This document shows, in pieces, positions 22,707 through 29,775 of a DNA stretch of 30,303 bases. The notes below the pieces were generated by a model. That model was not told the DNA's origin. It saw only the letters and a list, made by a program, of their open reading frames with translations, and ran no database searches. Position 1 is the stretch's first letter. Each line of letters begins with the position of its first letter. The position numbers were made by a program, and so were the translations under genes. Source of the DNA: a virus; IMG/VR virus record IMGVR_UViG_3300026201_000150, positions 1-30,303 of that record. One strand, 5' to 3'.

Positions 22707-23096
22707 ATGGCATATTCAGAAAAAGTTTTAGATCATTACAATAATCCACGCAATGTGGGTAAAATGGATATGAAAGACCCAAATGTGGGAACTGGTATGG
22801 TAGGTGCTCCTGCTTGTGGCGATGTTATGAAATTACAAATACGTATAGAAGAAGGTATTGTCACAGATGCAAAATTTAAAACATATGGTTGCGGATCAGC
22901 AATTGCTTCAAGCTCATTATTAACAGAATGGGTGAAAGGTAAAACAATACATCAAGTAGAAGAAATTAAAAATACTGAAATTGTTGAAGAGCTTAATCTG
23001 CCTCCAGTAAAAATCCACTGTAGCGTATTAGCAGAAGATGCTATTAAATCAGCAGTTGCAGACTATATTAATAAACAACCAAGGGAACATAGATGA
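22707..23096 (+). CDS. iscU: IscU iron-sulfur cluster assembly scaffold
   Basis: This 129-residue protein has full IscU length and all key residues: Cys37 and Asp39 in APACGD, Cys62 in YGCGSAI, His104/Cys105 in KIHCSVLA, plus the LPPVK motif (98-102) that HscA recognises to trigger cluster release. IscU builds [2Fe-2S] on its cysteines with sulfur from IscS. With every ligand and the chaperone motif kept, it probably works with the host IscS and HscA/HscB. The window has no IscS. It overlaps the next gene by 4 nt. Confidence 0.95.
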   Translation: MAYSEKVLDHYNNPRNVGKMDMKDPNVGTGMVGAPACGDVMKLQIRIEEGIVTDAKFKTYGCGSAIASSSLLTEWVKGKTIHQVEEIKNTEIVEELNLPPVKIHCSVLAEDAIKSAVADYINKQPREHR

Positions 23097-23407
23097 GTGA
23101 AAGTAAATTGATTAATAGATTAATCCGATTAACATCGGGCGAAGAAATATTATGTGGTATAGGAGATCAAAATGAAAGTACAACAACGGTATTTAACCCA
23201 GTACTTTTAATTCCAGAGCCAGGCGCAACTGGCAGAATCGGATTCATGCCTTACTTAGGTTATAGCGAATTAGCAGATGGTCTCGTTATTAAAGAAGAGC
23301 ACATTATGTTTATTGTTGAACCTGAAGAACCTTTAATGAAAAAATATAAAGACATGATTGATGGTACAATCGAAATCATACAAGCACAACCAGAATTAAT
23401 GCTTTAA
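23093..23407 (+). CDS. Sm-like (LSm/SH3-barrel) small phage protein, copy 2
   Basis: This 104-residue protein has LINRLIRLTSGEEILCGIG, FNPVLLIPEP, GFMPYLGYSE and IKEEHIMFIVEPEEPLMKKY, in the same order as in the protein at 1904-2269. The opening RL-x(4)-GEEIL strand pair suggests an Sm-like barrel. It is coupled to iscU by an ATGA overlap and sits 1 nt before the next oxygenase gene. Function is unknown. Confidence 0.65.
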   Translation: MSESKLINRLIRLTSGEEILCGIGDQNESTTTVFNPVLLIPEPGATGRIGFMPYLGYSELADGLVIKEEHIMFIVEPEEPLMKKYKDMIDGTIEIIQAQPELML

Positions 23408-23408
23408 T

Positions 23409-24050
23409 ATGAATCTTAACATTGAACATTATGTCCATAAGGACATATGGATTAATGATAGCCTTTGTGATGAAATAGTAACCACGTTAAATAAAGAAGA
23501 TACGTGGTTACCATTCCCTAAAGATGTAGTTAATGCATATCCTGATGCACCACGAAAACAAGATGGCATTGCTGGTTCAACATTAAGTATTGACTGGGAA
23601 CAGTTCATAGGTGATCCTGATATTCCTGAACAAGATCGTAATTATGGTTTATGTCATATGCAAAATCAAGATCTATTGCTCACGCTGCGTGAAAGAATGC
23701 AAGCTGGATTAGAGCATTATGTTCATGAGTATTTAGAAGATATAGAATGGTATGATTATTTTAGAGGATTTACTGATCCTAAATTTATGAAATACGAGGA
23801 AACACACGACATGATGGAACACTGCGATCATGTAGGTAATGCTGTAGGTGGTAAAGGTATTCCAACAGTTTCTATTGTTGGCAATTTAGGTGATGACTTC
23901 GAAGGTGGAGCATTAAGATTTTGGGGTACTAAAGATTACTATTTTAAGAAAGGAGAGATTATGTTTTTCCCTAGTAACTTTTTATACCCTCATCGAGTTC
24001 GTAAAGTAACAAAGGGTTTAAGGTATTCTTTTGTAAGTTGGGTTTGGTAA
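23409..24050 (+). CDS. 2OG-Fe(II) oxygenase, prolyl-4-hydroxylase-like (copy 3)
   Basis: The 213-residue protein keeps the dioxygenase triad: His138/Asp140 in MEHCDH, His195 in FLYPHRV, with Arg205 (GLRYSFVSW) as the 2-oxoglutarate ligand. NLGDDFEGGALRFWG and FFPSNF are shared with the oxygenase at 4776-5333, so the two are related P4H-like proteins, but their N-terminal halves differ. The substrate is unknown. It is the last gene before the polymerase promoter and belongs to the hsp20-iscU unit. Confidence 0.9.
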   Translation: MNLNIEHYVHKDIWINDSLCDEIVTTLNKEDTWLPFPKDVVNAYPDAPRKQDGIAGSTLSIDWEQFIGDPDIPEQDRNYGLCHMQNQDLLLTLRERMQAGLEHYVHEYLEDIEWYDYFRGFTDPKFMKYEETHDMMEHCDHVGNAVGGKGIPTVSIVGNLGDDFEGGALRFWGTKDYYFKKGEIMFFPSNFLYPHRVRKVTKGLRYSFVSWVW

Positions 24051-24067
24051 ATTATTAATAAACAAGT

Positions 24068-24097
24068 ATGTACATCTAGCTTGATTCGTGTTATAAT
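24068..24097 (+). promoter_or_regulatory. Promoter for gene 43: TATGTAC box + TATAAT, predicted leaderless
   Basis: ATGTAC (24068-24073) is 18 nt upstream of TATAAT (24092-24097), with TCGTGT before the -10. The gp43 ATG is at 24104, six bases beyond the -10 hexamer, so there is no room for a leader with a ribosome site. Confidence 0.75.
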
Positions 24098-24103
24098 ACA
24101 CCC

Positions 24104-26617
24104 ATGAATCAATCTTTTTACACGTCAGCCTTCCGACACGGGAAGGTCATCAAGTATTTGGGTTACGAGGATGGCAAGAAAGTTTCTTTCACTGTCCCGT
24201 ATCGCCCTACTCTATTCGTTACAAGCAAACAAAACAATCCTCATGATTGGCATGCCTTAGATGGTACGCCAGTAGAACCTATAGTATTTGGTTCTATGGG
24301 TGAAGCTACTGACTTTATTAAGTCTTATGCAGACGTACCTAACTTTAAAATCTATGGCAATACCAACTATGTGTCACAATATCTTAATGATGAATTCCCT
24401 GGTGTAATCAAATGGGATCGTAACACAATCAATGTTACCTCAATCGATATTGAGACAAAGTTCGGTGATGGTTTCCCTGATCCTAAAGAAGCTGATCAAG
24501 AGATTACAGCAATCACAATGAAGAATAACATCGATGATACTTACTACACATTTGGGTGTGGCGAGTATGATGTAGATAATTCTATCATGCAAACCCATTC
24601 CGTGATCTATGTCAAGTGTGCAGACGAGAGAGAACTATTACACAAATTTGTATATCATTGGTCTAAGACTTCCCCTGATATCGTTACAGGTTGGAACTGT
24701 GAATTCTTTGATATACCATATCTCATTAACCGTATAAGACGTATCTTTGACAATGGTCGTGAGAAGTTCTTATCTCCTTGGCGTATGATTGATGAGCGTG
24801 AGACTCATACAGGTTATAATCAAACCGCAGTTAAATATGAAATCAAAGGTGTAGCCATCTTAGATTACATGGCAATATTCAAGAAGTTTGGTTATTCATA
24901 TGGTCCACAAGAATCATACAAGTTAGATCATATTGCAAATGTAGTTCTCGGTGAGAAGAAGCTTGACTTCGGTGAAGCATCTGACCTTAACGAATTACAT
25001 GATACAAACTATCAGAAATTTATTGACTATAACATCAAAGACGTAGAGCTAATCGATCGTATGGAAGACAAGCTTGGTCTTATTAGTCTATGTCTTACTA
25101 TGGCTTACAAAGGTGGTGTGAACTATGAACAGGTTCTCGGCACGGTGGCTATATGGGATTCACTGATCTATCGTGACTTGCATGCTAAACGTGTAGCTGT
25201 ACCACAAAACGAAGAATCATTTAAAGGTGCATATCCTGGCGGTTATGTAAAAGAACCACATATTGGTATGCATGATTGGGTATGTTCATTTGACTTGGCT
25301 TCTCTATATCCGTCAATCATTATGCAATACAATATGTCTCCCGAGACTATCTTACTTGATGATGAGCCTGGTGTAAATGTAGAATCAGTCTTAGCTGGTC
25401 ATATAAAAAATACTAAACCAGGCACGGCATTAGCTGTAAACGGTGTTCGATTTAGAACAGACAAGCCTGGCATTATTCCATCAATTATTCAAGAGATCTA
25501 TAACGATCGTCAAAAATTTAAACAAGCACAACTCAAAGCTGAGCAAGAGCTTGAATTGTGTGGTGTTAAATCAGAGATGTATGCATTAGAAAAACGTATT
25601 GCTATTGCTAAGAACCAACAAATGGCATTAAAAATCCTACTCAACTCTTTGTATGGTGCAATGGGTAATAAGTGGTTTAGATACTTTGACATGCGAATCG
25701 CTGAAGGTATTACACTTACTGGTCAAGCAACTATTCGTTGGGCAGAGAATAATTTGAATGATTACCTTAACAAAACTCTACAAACCAAGAAAGATTATGT
25801 AGTTGCCATTGATACAGACTCTGTCTATGTTTGTCTTAACGAGTTTGTCAAACGTCTTGGTCCAGCCAAACCAGTAGACTTCCTTGACCAAGTATGTTCA
25901 GGTGCATTAGAAGGTGCACTCAGTGAATGTTATGATCGTTTGTTTAAAACCTTAGGTGGTATAGAAAACAAAATGGTTATGGAACGTGAGGTAATTGCTG
26001 ATCGTGGTATATGGACAGCAAAGAAGAGATATATCCTTAATGTGCATGATAATGAAGGTGTTCGTTATACTACACCGAAGCTTAAGATTATGGGCATCGA
26101 GGCAATCAAATCATCTACTCCGGCCATATGTCGTGAAGCATTAAAAGATATATTCCGTAGGATCATGGAAACAGATGAGGCAACCGTACAGGCAGACATA
26201 GCAAACTTTAAAGCAGCATTTAAACAAGCGTCTGCTGAAGAGGTGAGCTTTCCTCGTGGTGTAAACAATCTAAAGAAATGGACTGACAAGGAAAACATTT
26301 ACAAGAAAGGCACACCTATTCATATTCGTGGTGCAATACTACACAACAATCTAATTACTACACAAAAATTAGGTAGAAGTATTCAGCAGATAACTAGTGG
26401 TGACAAGGTCAAGTTTACATATCTTGTCAAGCCAAATCCAATCAAAGAGAATGTGATTGCATTTGTAGATTATCTCCCACGTCAATTTAAACTTGAGAAA
26501 TATATAGATTATAATCTACAATTCGAGAAGACTTTCTTGGGTGCTATCGATCCTGTTTTAGAAGCAATTGGATGGACCAGTGAGCATCAAGTATCACTTG
26601 AAGATTTTTTCGTATAA
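24104..26617 (+). CDS. 43: DNA polymerase gp43 (family B)
   Basis: This is the T4-type replicative polymerase with proofreading. Exonuclease motifs are Exo I SIDIETKFG (113-121), Exo II VTGWNCEFFDIPYL and Exo III YNIKDVELIDRM. Polymerase motifs are A DLASLYPSI (near 396), B KILLNSLYGAMGN (near 509) and C IDTDSVYV (near 569). The length of 837 aa is below T4 gp43 (898) but similar to marine relatives. The C-terminal LEDFFV looks like a clamp-binding tail. T4 gp43 represses its own translation at its mRNA leader; the predicted leaderless start here would leave no such operator. Confidence 0.97.
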   Translation: MNQSFYTSAFRHGKVIKYLGYEDGKKVSFTVPYRPTLFVTSKQNNPHDWHALDGTPVEPIVFGSMGEATDFIKSYADVPNFKIYGNTNYVSQYLNDEFPGVIKWDRNTINVTSIDIETKFGDGFPDPKEADQEITAITMKNNIDDTYYTFGCGEYDVDNSIMQTHSVIYVKCADERELLHKFVYHWSKTSPDIVTGWNCEFFDIPYLINRIRRIFDNGREKFLSPWRMIDERETHTGYNQTAVKYEIKGVAILDYMAIFKKFGYSYGPQESYKLDHIANVVLGEKKLDFGEASDLNELHDTNYQKFIDYNIKDVELIDRMEDKLGLISLCLTMAYKGGVNYEQVLGTVAIWDSLIYRDLHAKRVAVPQNEESFKGAYPGGYVKEPHIGMHDWVCSFDLASLYPSIIMQYNMSPETILLDDEPGVNVESVLAGHIKNTKPGTALAVNGVRFRTDKPGIIPSIIQEIYNDRQKFKQAQLKAEQELELCGVKSEMYALEKRIAIAKNQQMALKILLNSLYGAMGNKWFRYFDMRIAEGITLTGQATIRWAENNLNDYLNKTLQTKKDYVVAIDTDSVYVCLNEFVKRLGPAKPVDFLDQVCSGALEGALSECYDRLFKTLGGIENKMVMEREVIADRGIWTAKKRYILNVHDNEGVRYTTPKLKIMGIEAIKSSTPAICREALKDIFRRIMETDEATVQADIANFKAAFKQASAEEVSFPRGVNNLKKWTDKENIYKKGTPIHIRGAILHNNLITTQKLGRSIQQITSGDKVKFTYLVKPNPIKENVIAFVDYLPRQFKLEKYIDYNLQFEKTFLGAIDPVLEAIGWTSEHQVSLEDFFV

Positions 26618-26621
26618 AAGT

Positions 26622-26650
26622 ATGTACTTTGAACAAAAGTATGGTATAAT
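26622..26650 (+). promoter_or_regulatory. Promoter for mazG: TATGTAC box + TATAAT
   Basis: ATGTAC (26622-26627) is 17 nt upstream of TATAAT (26645-26650). The box begins 5 nt after the gp43 stop. AAAAGGAG then precedes the ATG at 26678. Confidence 0.75.
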
Positions 26651-26677
26651 ATTAATAACAGTTATAAAAGGAGACTT

Positions 26678-27268
26678 ATGTCAGCAGATTGGGTAAACGA
26701 TATAAATCGTATGCAAACAAAATATGGTGTACGCGATTGGATAAAACATGCCACACCATTTCAACTTAAAAAATATTTAGAGTTTCGTTTAAACTTTATT
26801 AAAGAAGAGTATGACGAAACACGTGAAGCATTAATTACTGAAGATAGTGAAGAGATCGTAGATGGTCTTATTGACTTATGTGTTGTAGCTATTGGTACAT
26901 TAGATGCATTAGGTGTAAATGTACACAAAGCTTGGGATGAAGTATATGAAGCCAACATGAATAAAGAAGTTGGTGTAAAAGAATCACGCCCAAATCCATT
27001 AGGCTTACCAGATCTAATCAAGCCTGAAGGTTGGACAGCACCAAGCCATGAAAATAATCATGGTATTATTGGTGATGCATGGTCAGGAGAAGATGCTTTA
27101 GAACATCCACAACCATCGCGTATGGATATTATTGGTCAAAATGGTAATGATGGTTTACATTATACACCAGGACCAGGGCCATTGGATGGCACACAAGCAA
27201 AAATTAATTGGGAAAAAGACTCGGAGTATATAAGATTATATGGGACCCCCGAAGATCCAAAAATCTAA
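26678..27268 (+). CDS. mazG: MazG-like nucleotide pyrophosphohydrolase with a disordered C-terminal tail
   Basis: The first half is an all-alpha NTP pyrophosphohydrolase of the MazG type, with metal motifs EEYDE (43-47) and EEIVD (58-62) plus Asp66, then GTLDALGVNVHKAWDEVYEANMNK, which matches the family ending. Members hydrolyse NTPs or dNTPs to monophosphates; in T4 the related-fold gp56 destroys dCTP. Residues from about 105 to 196 are Gly/Pro/Asn-rich and probably unstructured, an unusual extension. Part of the conserved helix is repeated in the gene at 17698-18504. Exact substrate (dCTP, ppGpp or other) is unknown. Confidence 0.85.
   Translation: MSADWVNDINRMQTKYGVRDWIKHATPFQLKKYLEFRLNFIKEEYDETREALITEDSEEIVDGLIDLCVVAIGTLDALGVNVHKAWDEVYEANMNKEVGVKESRPNPLGLPDLIKPEGWTAPSHENNHGIIGDAWSGEDALEHPQPSRMDIIGQNGNDGLHYTPGPGPLDGTQAKINWEKDSEYIRLYGTPEDPKI
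26899..26935 (+). repeat. 37-nt near-exact repeat, copy B (within mazG)
   Basis: It matches 18123-18159 at 36 of 37 positions in the same frame, encoding LDALGVNVHKAW. Here the segment is part of a normal MazG motif, so this copy is likely the original. Confidence 0.9.
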
Positions 27269-27395
27269 AATAAACTACCGTACATGGTTAGTTTTATATA
27301 AAGGTAAAGATATTGATAAGATTACCTTGGAAGAGCATACTAAGTTTAGTAAAATGTATGCTGCATGGAAGGTAGGTAATATTGAGAAAGTATGA
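27240..27395 (+). CDS. Hidden small ORF, 51 aa, unknown function
   Basis: ATG 27240 opens a frame that overlaps the mazG end by 29 nt, fills the 123-nt gap that would otherwise separate mazG from the next gene, and ends in TGA at 27393-27395 with an ATGA overlap. The peptide begins MGPPKIQKSKINYRTWLVLY and continues with KGKDIDKITLEEHTKF and MYAAWKVG. It is basic, with a beta-strand pair then a helix. There is no strong Shine-Dalgarno sequence. The perfect filling of the gap and the coupled stop support it. Confidence 0.6.
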   Translation: MGPPKIQKSKINYRTWLVLYKGKDIDKITLEEHTKFSKMYAAWKVGNIEKV

Positions 27396-28318
27396 ATTAT
27401 TCCCTTACACTATTTAAAAGTATATTCGATAACAAAACTGAAAAGCGTATGGACTTTAATAAGTACCATCAATTTGAGCGTTTGTTATTTGATCTAGCCC
27501 AGCAGAAGCGTGAAGATAAAAAGTCGGCTCCCCTTATTTCTCCTGCGACATACAAAGAGAATACGACTCGTGCAAATAATAATGTAATCGGTTGGGCTGG
27601 TTGGTGCGCGGTAGATGTAGATGAACATGTATTCGATGGTAATCTTGAGCAAGAATTATTAGATCGTTATGGAAAATGGAATCATGTCGTTTACTCTACT
27701 GCTTCATCAACTCAAGAGCATCCTAAGTTTAGAATAGTATTTCCATTAACAATACATGTACCAAAAGAAAAGATCAAGCATTTTTGGTTTGCTCTGAACA
27801 AAGAATTAGGTGATATTGGTGATCCTCAAACAAAAGATCTATCACGTATGTATTATGTACCTGGAAAATATAAAGGTGCATACAATTTTATATTTAATAA
27901 TTTCAGTGGTGAAGATATGAATCCATATGAGATTATGTCTAAGCACGACTATGTTGAGAAGACAGGATCTTTAATAGATAATCTACCACGAGAAATACGT
28001 AAACAATTATTAGCTCATCGTAAGAATGAAATGACAAATACAAATATCACTTGGAGCAATTATAGAGATTGCCCATTTGTTAATCAGAAGTTAGTAAAAG
28101 AGTATAATCAAATTACTGACACTGGTTGGTACGTAAAGATGTACGCAATCATGGTCTCTATAGCGGGTAACGCAATACGTAAGAAATATCCGATCACCGC
28201 TGCTGAGATTACAACATTATGTAAAGAGATAGATTATGAAAACGGAAACTGGTATAAGACCAGACCATTTGACAAGGAGGCAGATCGTGCCATTGAATTT
28301 GTATACGGAAACGTTTAA
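27392..28318 (+). CDS. PrimPol-like protein of the archaeo-eukaryotic primase superfamily
   Basis: The 308-residue protein has the motif order of AEP-type primase-polymerases: an Asp pair in WCAVDVDEH (75-77), YSTASSTQEHPKFRIVFPL (101-119) and DLSRMYYVPG (149-158), followed by a helical C-terminal domain (about 200-305). AEP enzymes make primers or extend DNA. T4 instead uses the TOPRIM primase gp61 with helicase gp41; neither is in this window, so this may supply or supplement priming. No helicase domain is attached. It overlaps the 51-aa ORF by 4 nt. Family placement rests on motif order only. Confidence 0.65.
   Translation: MNYSLTLFKSIFDNKTEKRMDFNKYHQFERLLFDLAQQKREDKKSAPLISPATYKENTTRANNNVIGWAGWCAVDVDEHVFDGNLEQELLDRYGKWNHVVYSTASSTQEHPKFRIVFPLTIHVPKEKIKHFWFALNKELGDIGDPQTKDLSRMYYVPGKYKGAYNFIFNNFSGEDMNPYEIMSKHDYVEKTGSLIDNLPREIRKQLLAHRKNEMTNTNITWSNYRDCPFVNQKLVKEYNQITDTGWYVKMYAIMVSIAGNAIRKKYPITAAEITTLCKEIDYENGNWYKTRPFDKEADRAIEFVYGNV
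28274..28280 (+). promoter_or_regulatory. Strong ribosome binding site selecting GTG 28287
   Basis: AAGGAGG lies six bases before GTG 28287, inside the end of the PrimPol-like gene. It decides the start of the following gene over the upstream in-frame ATG 28236, which has no such site. Confidence 0.8.
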
Positions 28319-28718
28319 CCAAACGGACATCGATCCGAAAAGATTATACGCTAGGGCCAAAGCTGAATCTGAAAAGATCACTTGGAATCCTAACAATAGA
28401 ACTCGTGAGCAGATATTAATGGATTGCATGATGGGTCAATGTGCAGAATTGTATCTCATAGACAAGTGTGGATACACAGATAATCCTAATGGATTTATGG
28501 ATGTGTTTGATTTAGAAGGACGTGAGATCGAAGTAAAGGTTACACGCGGTGAACACAATATAAAGTTTATGTTAGGTGATCTGTTAGTTCGTAAAATAGA
28601 ATGGGGATACCATGTAGCTGATATAGTTTATTTTTATCTCTATGATCCAAAGTCAGGTGACTACACATTCTGCAGAGAATATAATTTTAATGGTACAGAC
28701 TATGTACTTTCTAACTAA
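28287..28718 (+). CDS. PD-(D/E)XK nuclease-like protein (GTG start)
   Basis: From GTG 28287 the product is 143 aa. GQCAELYLIDKC (Glu54), GFMDVFD (Asp72) and EIEVKVTRG (Glu82-x-Lys84) follow the spacing of a PD-(D/E)XK nuclease core, with a predicted strand-helix pattern after it. This fold includes restriction, recombination and repair nucleases. An ATG at 28236 is in frame but overlaps the upstream gene by 83 nt and lacks a ribosome site. The exact role is unknown; nearness to priming and nucleotide genes suggests DNA processing. Confidence 0.6.
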   Translation: MPLNLYTETFNQTDIDPKRLYARAKAESEKITWNPNNRTREQILMDCMMGQCAELYLIDKCGYTDNPNGFMDVFDLEGREIEVKVTRGEHNIKFMLGDLLVRKIEWGYHVADIVYFYLYDPKSGDYTFCREYNFNGTDYVLSN

Positions 28719-28731
28719 ACTGTGTTATAAT
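28702..28731 (+). promoter_or_regulatory. Promoter for the DUF1599-gene 42 unit: TATGTAC box + TATAAT
   Basis: ATGTAC (28702-28707) is 18 nt upstream of TATAAT (28726-28731), with CTGTGT before the -10. The box overlaps the end of the nuclease-like gene (Tyr-Val codons). GAGGAG then precedes ATG 28758. Confidence 0.75.
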
Positions 28732-28757
28732 ATACACATATCAATCGAGGAGTAAAC

Positions 28758-29105
28758 ATGCAAAAAGAATCAATCATAGTTCTGCAAGAATGTGCAGAGC
28801 TTCAATCTAAAAAGTCAGAAGACTATCAAAACCCAAATTCACAAGTAAAACAAGCAATGCATTATCGTCGTGGTGTAGATTCTATTCATGATACTATGCA
28901 TGGCAAAATGCTTCGTGCTCAGTCTTTACTTGAATCCGGTCAAGCCAATAACTTTGAATCACTCGAAGACACATACAAAGATCTTATTAACTATGCATCA
29001 TTTGCTGTAGCTTATATTCGTGGCAAGATGGAAGGTCAAGATCCAAACCTAGATTATCTCAATAATCCTAAAACAAATACAGTCGATGTTGATACGTCCG
29101 TATAA
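28758..29105 (+). CDS. DUF1599 / nucleotide-modification-associated domain 1 protein
   Basis: The 115-residue protein shows the DUF1599 pattern: KKSEDY (18-23), DTMHGKMLRAQSLL (45-58) and ESLEDTYKDLINYASFAVAY (67-86). This helical domain was named nucleotide modification associated domain 1 because it recurs near phage nucleotide-modification genes; it resembles MazG-type hydrolases in being all-helical with acidic motifs. GAGGAG lies five bases before ATG. It overlaps the hydroxymethylase gene by 20 nt, so the two are coupled, which fits a shared role. Its own reaction is not established. Confidence 0.8.
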   Translation: MQKESIIVLQECAELQSKKSEDYQNPNSQVKQAMHYRRGVDSIHDTMHGKMLRAQSLLESGQANNFESLEDTYKDLINYASFAVAYIRGKMEGQDPNLDYLNNPKTNTVDVDTSV

Positions 29106-29775
29106 AGTCACTGACGTTCGTGACTACTTCATTGGTGCCAAGCAAGGTGGTGGTTACGGTCAGACTATAGATAAGACTGGCGTAAAATGTATTGAATTAA
29201 TCGGTGCATCATTCTTAGCAGATGAACCTGCCATATTTGGTACACCTAATATAGAATACATTAAAAAAGAAATTGACTGGTATGAATCTATGTCTTTAAA
29301 CATTAATGACATATATGGATTCGGTAAAGCTCCACCAGCGGCATGGCAATATGCAGCATCTAAAGGTGGCTTTATACATTCTAACTACGGCTATCTTATT
29401 TGGCATAAAGATAATGGCAATCAATATGATAAAGTTTTAAAAGAATTACAAGAAAATCCAACTAGTCGTAGAGCTCTTATGATTTATCAAAGACCATCTA
29501 TATGGGATGAGTACGATTTAGATGGCTGTTCCGATTTTATATGTACTAATTCAGTTGCATATTATATCCGCCATGGCAGATTAGATTGCTCAGTTTCTAT
29601 GAGATCTAATGATGTAGTATACGGATATAAGAATGATTATGCATGGCAACAGTATGTACTGCATAAGTTAGCAGATGATTTAGATTTAGAAGTAGGTAAT
29701 ATGATATGGCAAGTGCAAAACTTGCATGTTTATGAAAAGCATTTTGATTTAATTAAACCAAAAAATTATGCCTAA
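29086..29775 (+). CDS. 42: Deoxycytidylate hydroxymethylase (gp42 homologue)
   Basis: This thymidylate-synthase-fold protein converts dCMP to 5-hydroxymethyl-dCMP in T4. It aligns with T4 gp42 (246 aa) along its 229 residues: DKTGVKCIELIGASFLADEP, SNYGYLIW, NPTSRRALMIYQRPS, GCSDFICTNSVAYYI and MRSNDVVYGYKNDYAWQQY. Cys153 is the catalytic cysteine. Asp184 in GYKNDYAW corresponds to the Asp that marks dCMP hydroxymethylases, where thymidylate synthases have Asn. I infer that the phage uses modified cytosine. The start overlaps the DUF1599 gene; the first 20 residues are divergent. Confidence 0.9.
   Translation: MLIRPYKVTDVRDYFIGAKQGGGYGQTIDKTGVKCIELIGASFLADEPAIFGTPNIEYIKKEIDWYESMSLNINDIYGFGKAPPAAWQYAASKGGFIHSNYGYLIWHKDNGNQYDKVLKELQENPTSRRALMIYQRPSIWDEYDLDGCSDFICTNSVAYYIRHGRLDCSVSMRSNDVVYGYKNDYAWQQYVLHKLADDLDLEVGNMIWQVQNLHVYEKHFDLIKPKNYA

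Noticed and set aside
26899-26935. CRISPR or mobile-element explanation for the shared 37-nt segment
   Set aside because: Only two copies exist, 8.7 kb apart and inside genes, with no flanking repeats, terminal inverted repeats or transposase.
28236-28286. N-terminal extension of the nuclease-like gene from ATG 28236
   Set aside because: It lies wholly within the upstream gene and has no ribosome site, whereas GTG 28287 has AAGGAGG at ideal spacing.
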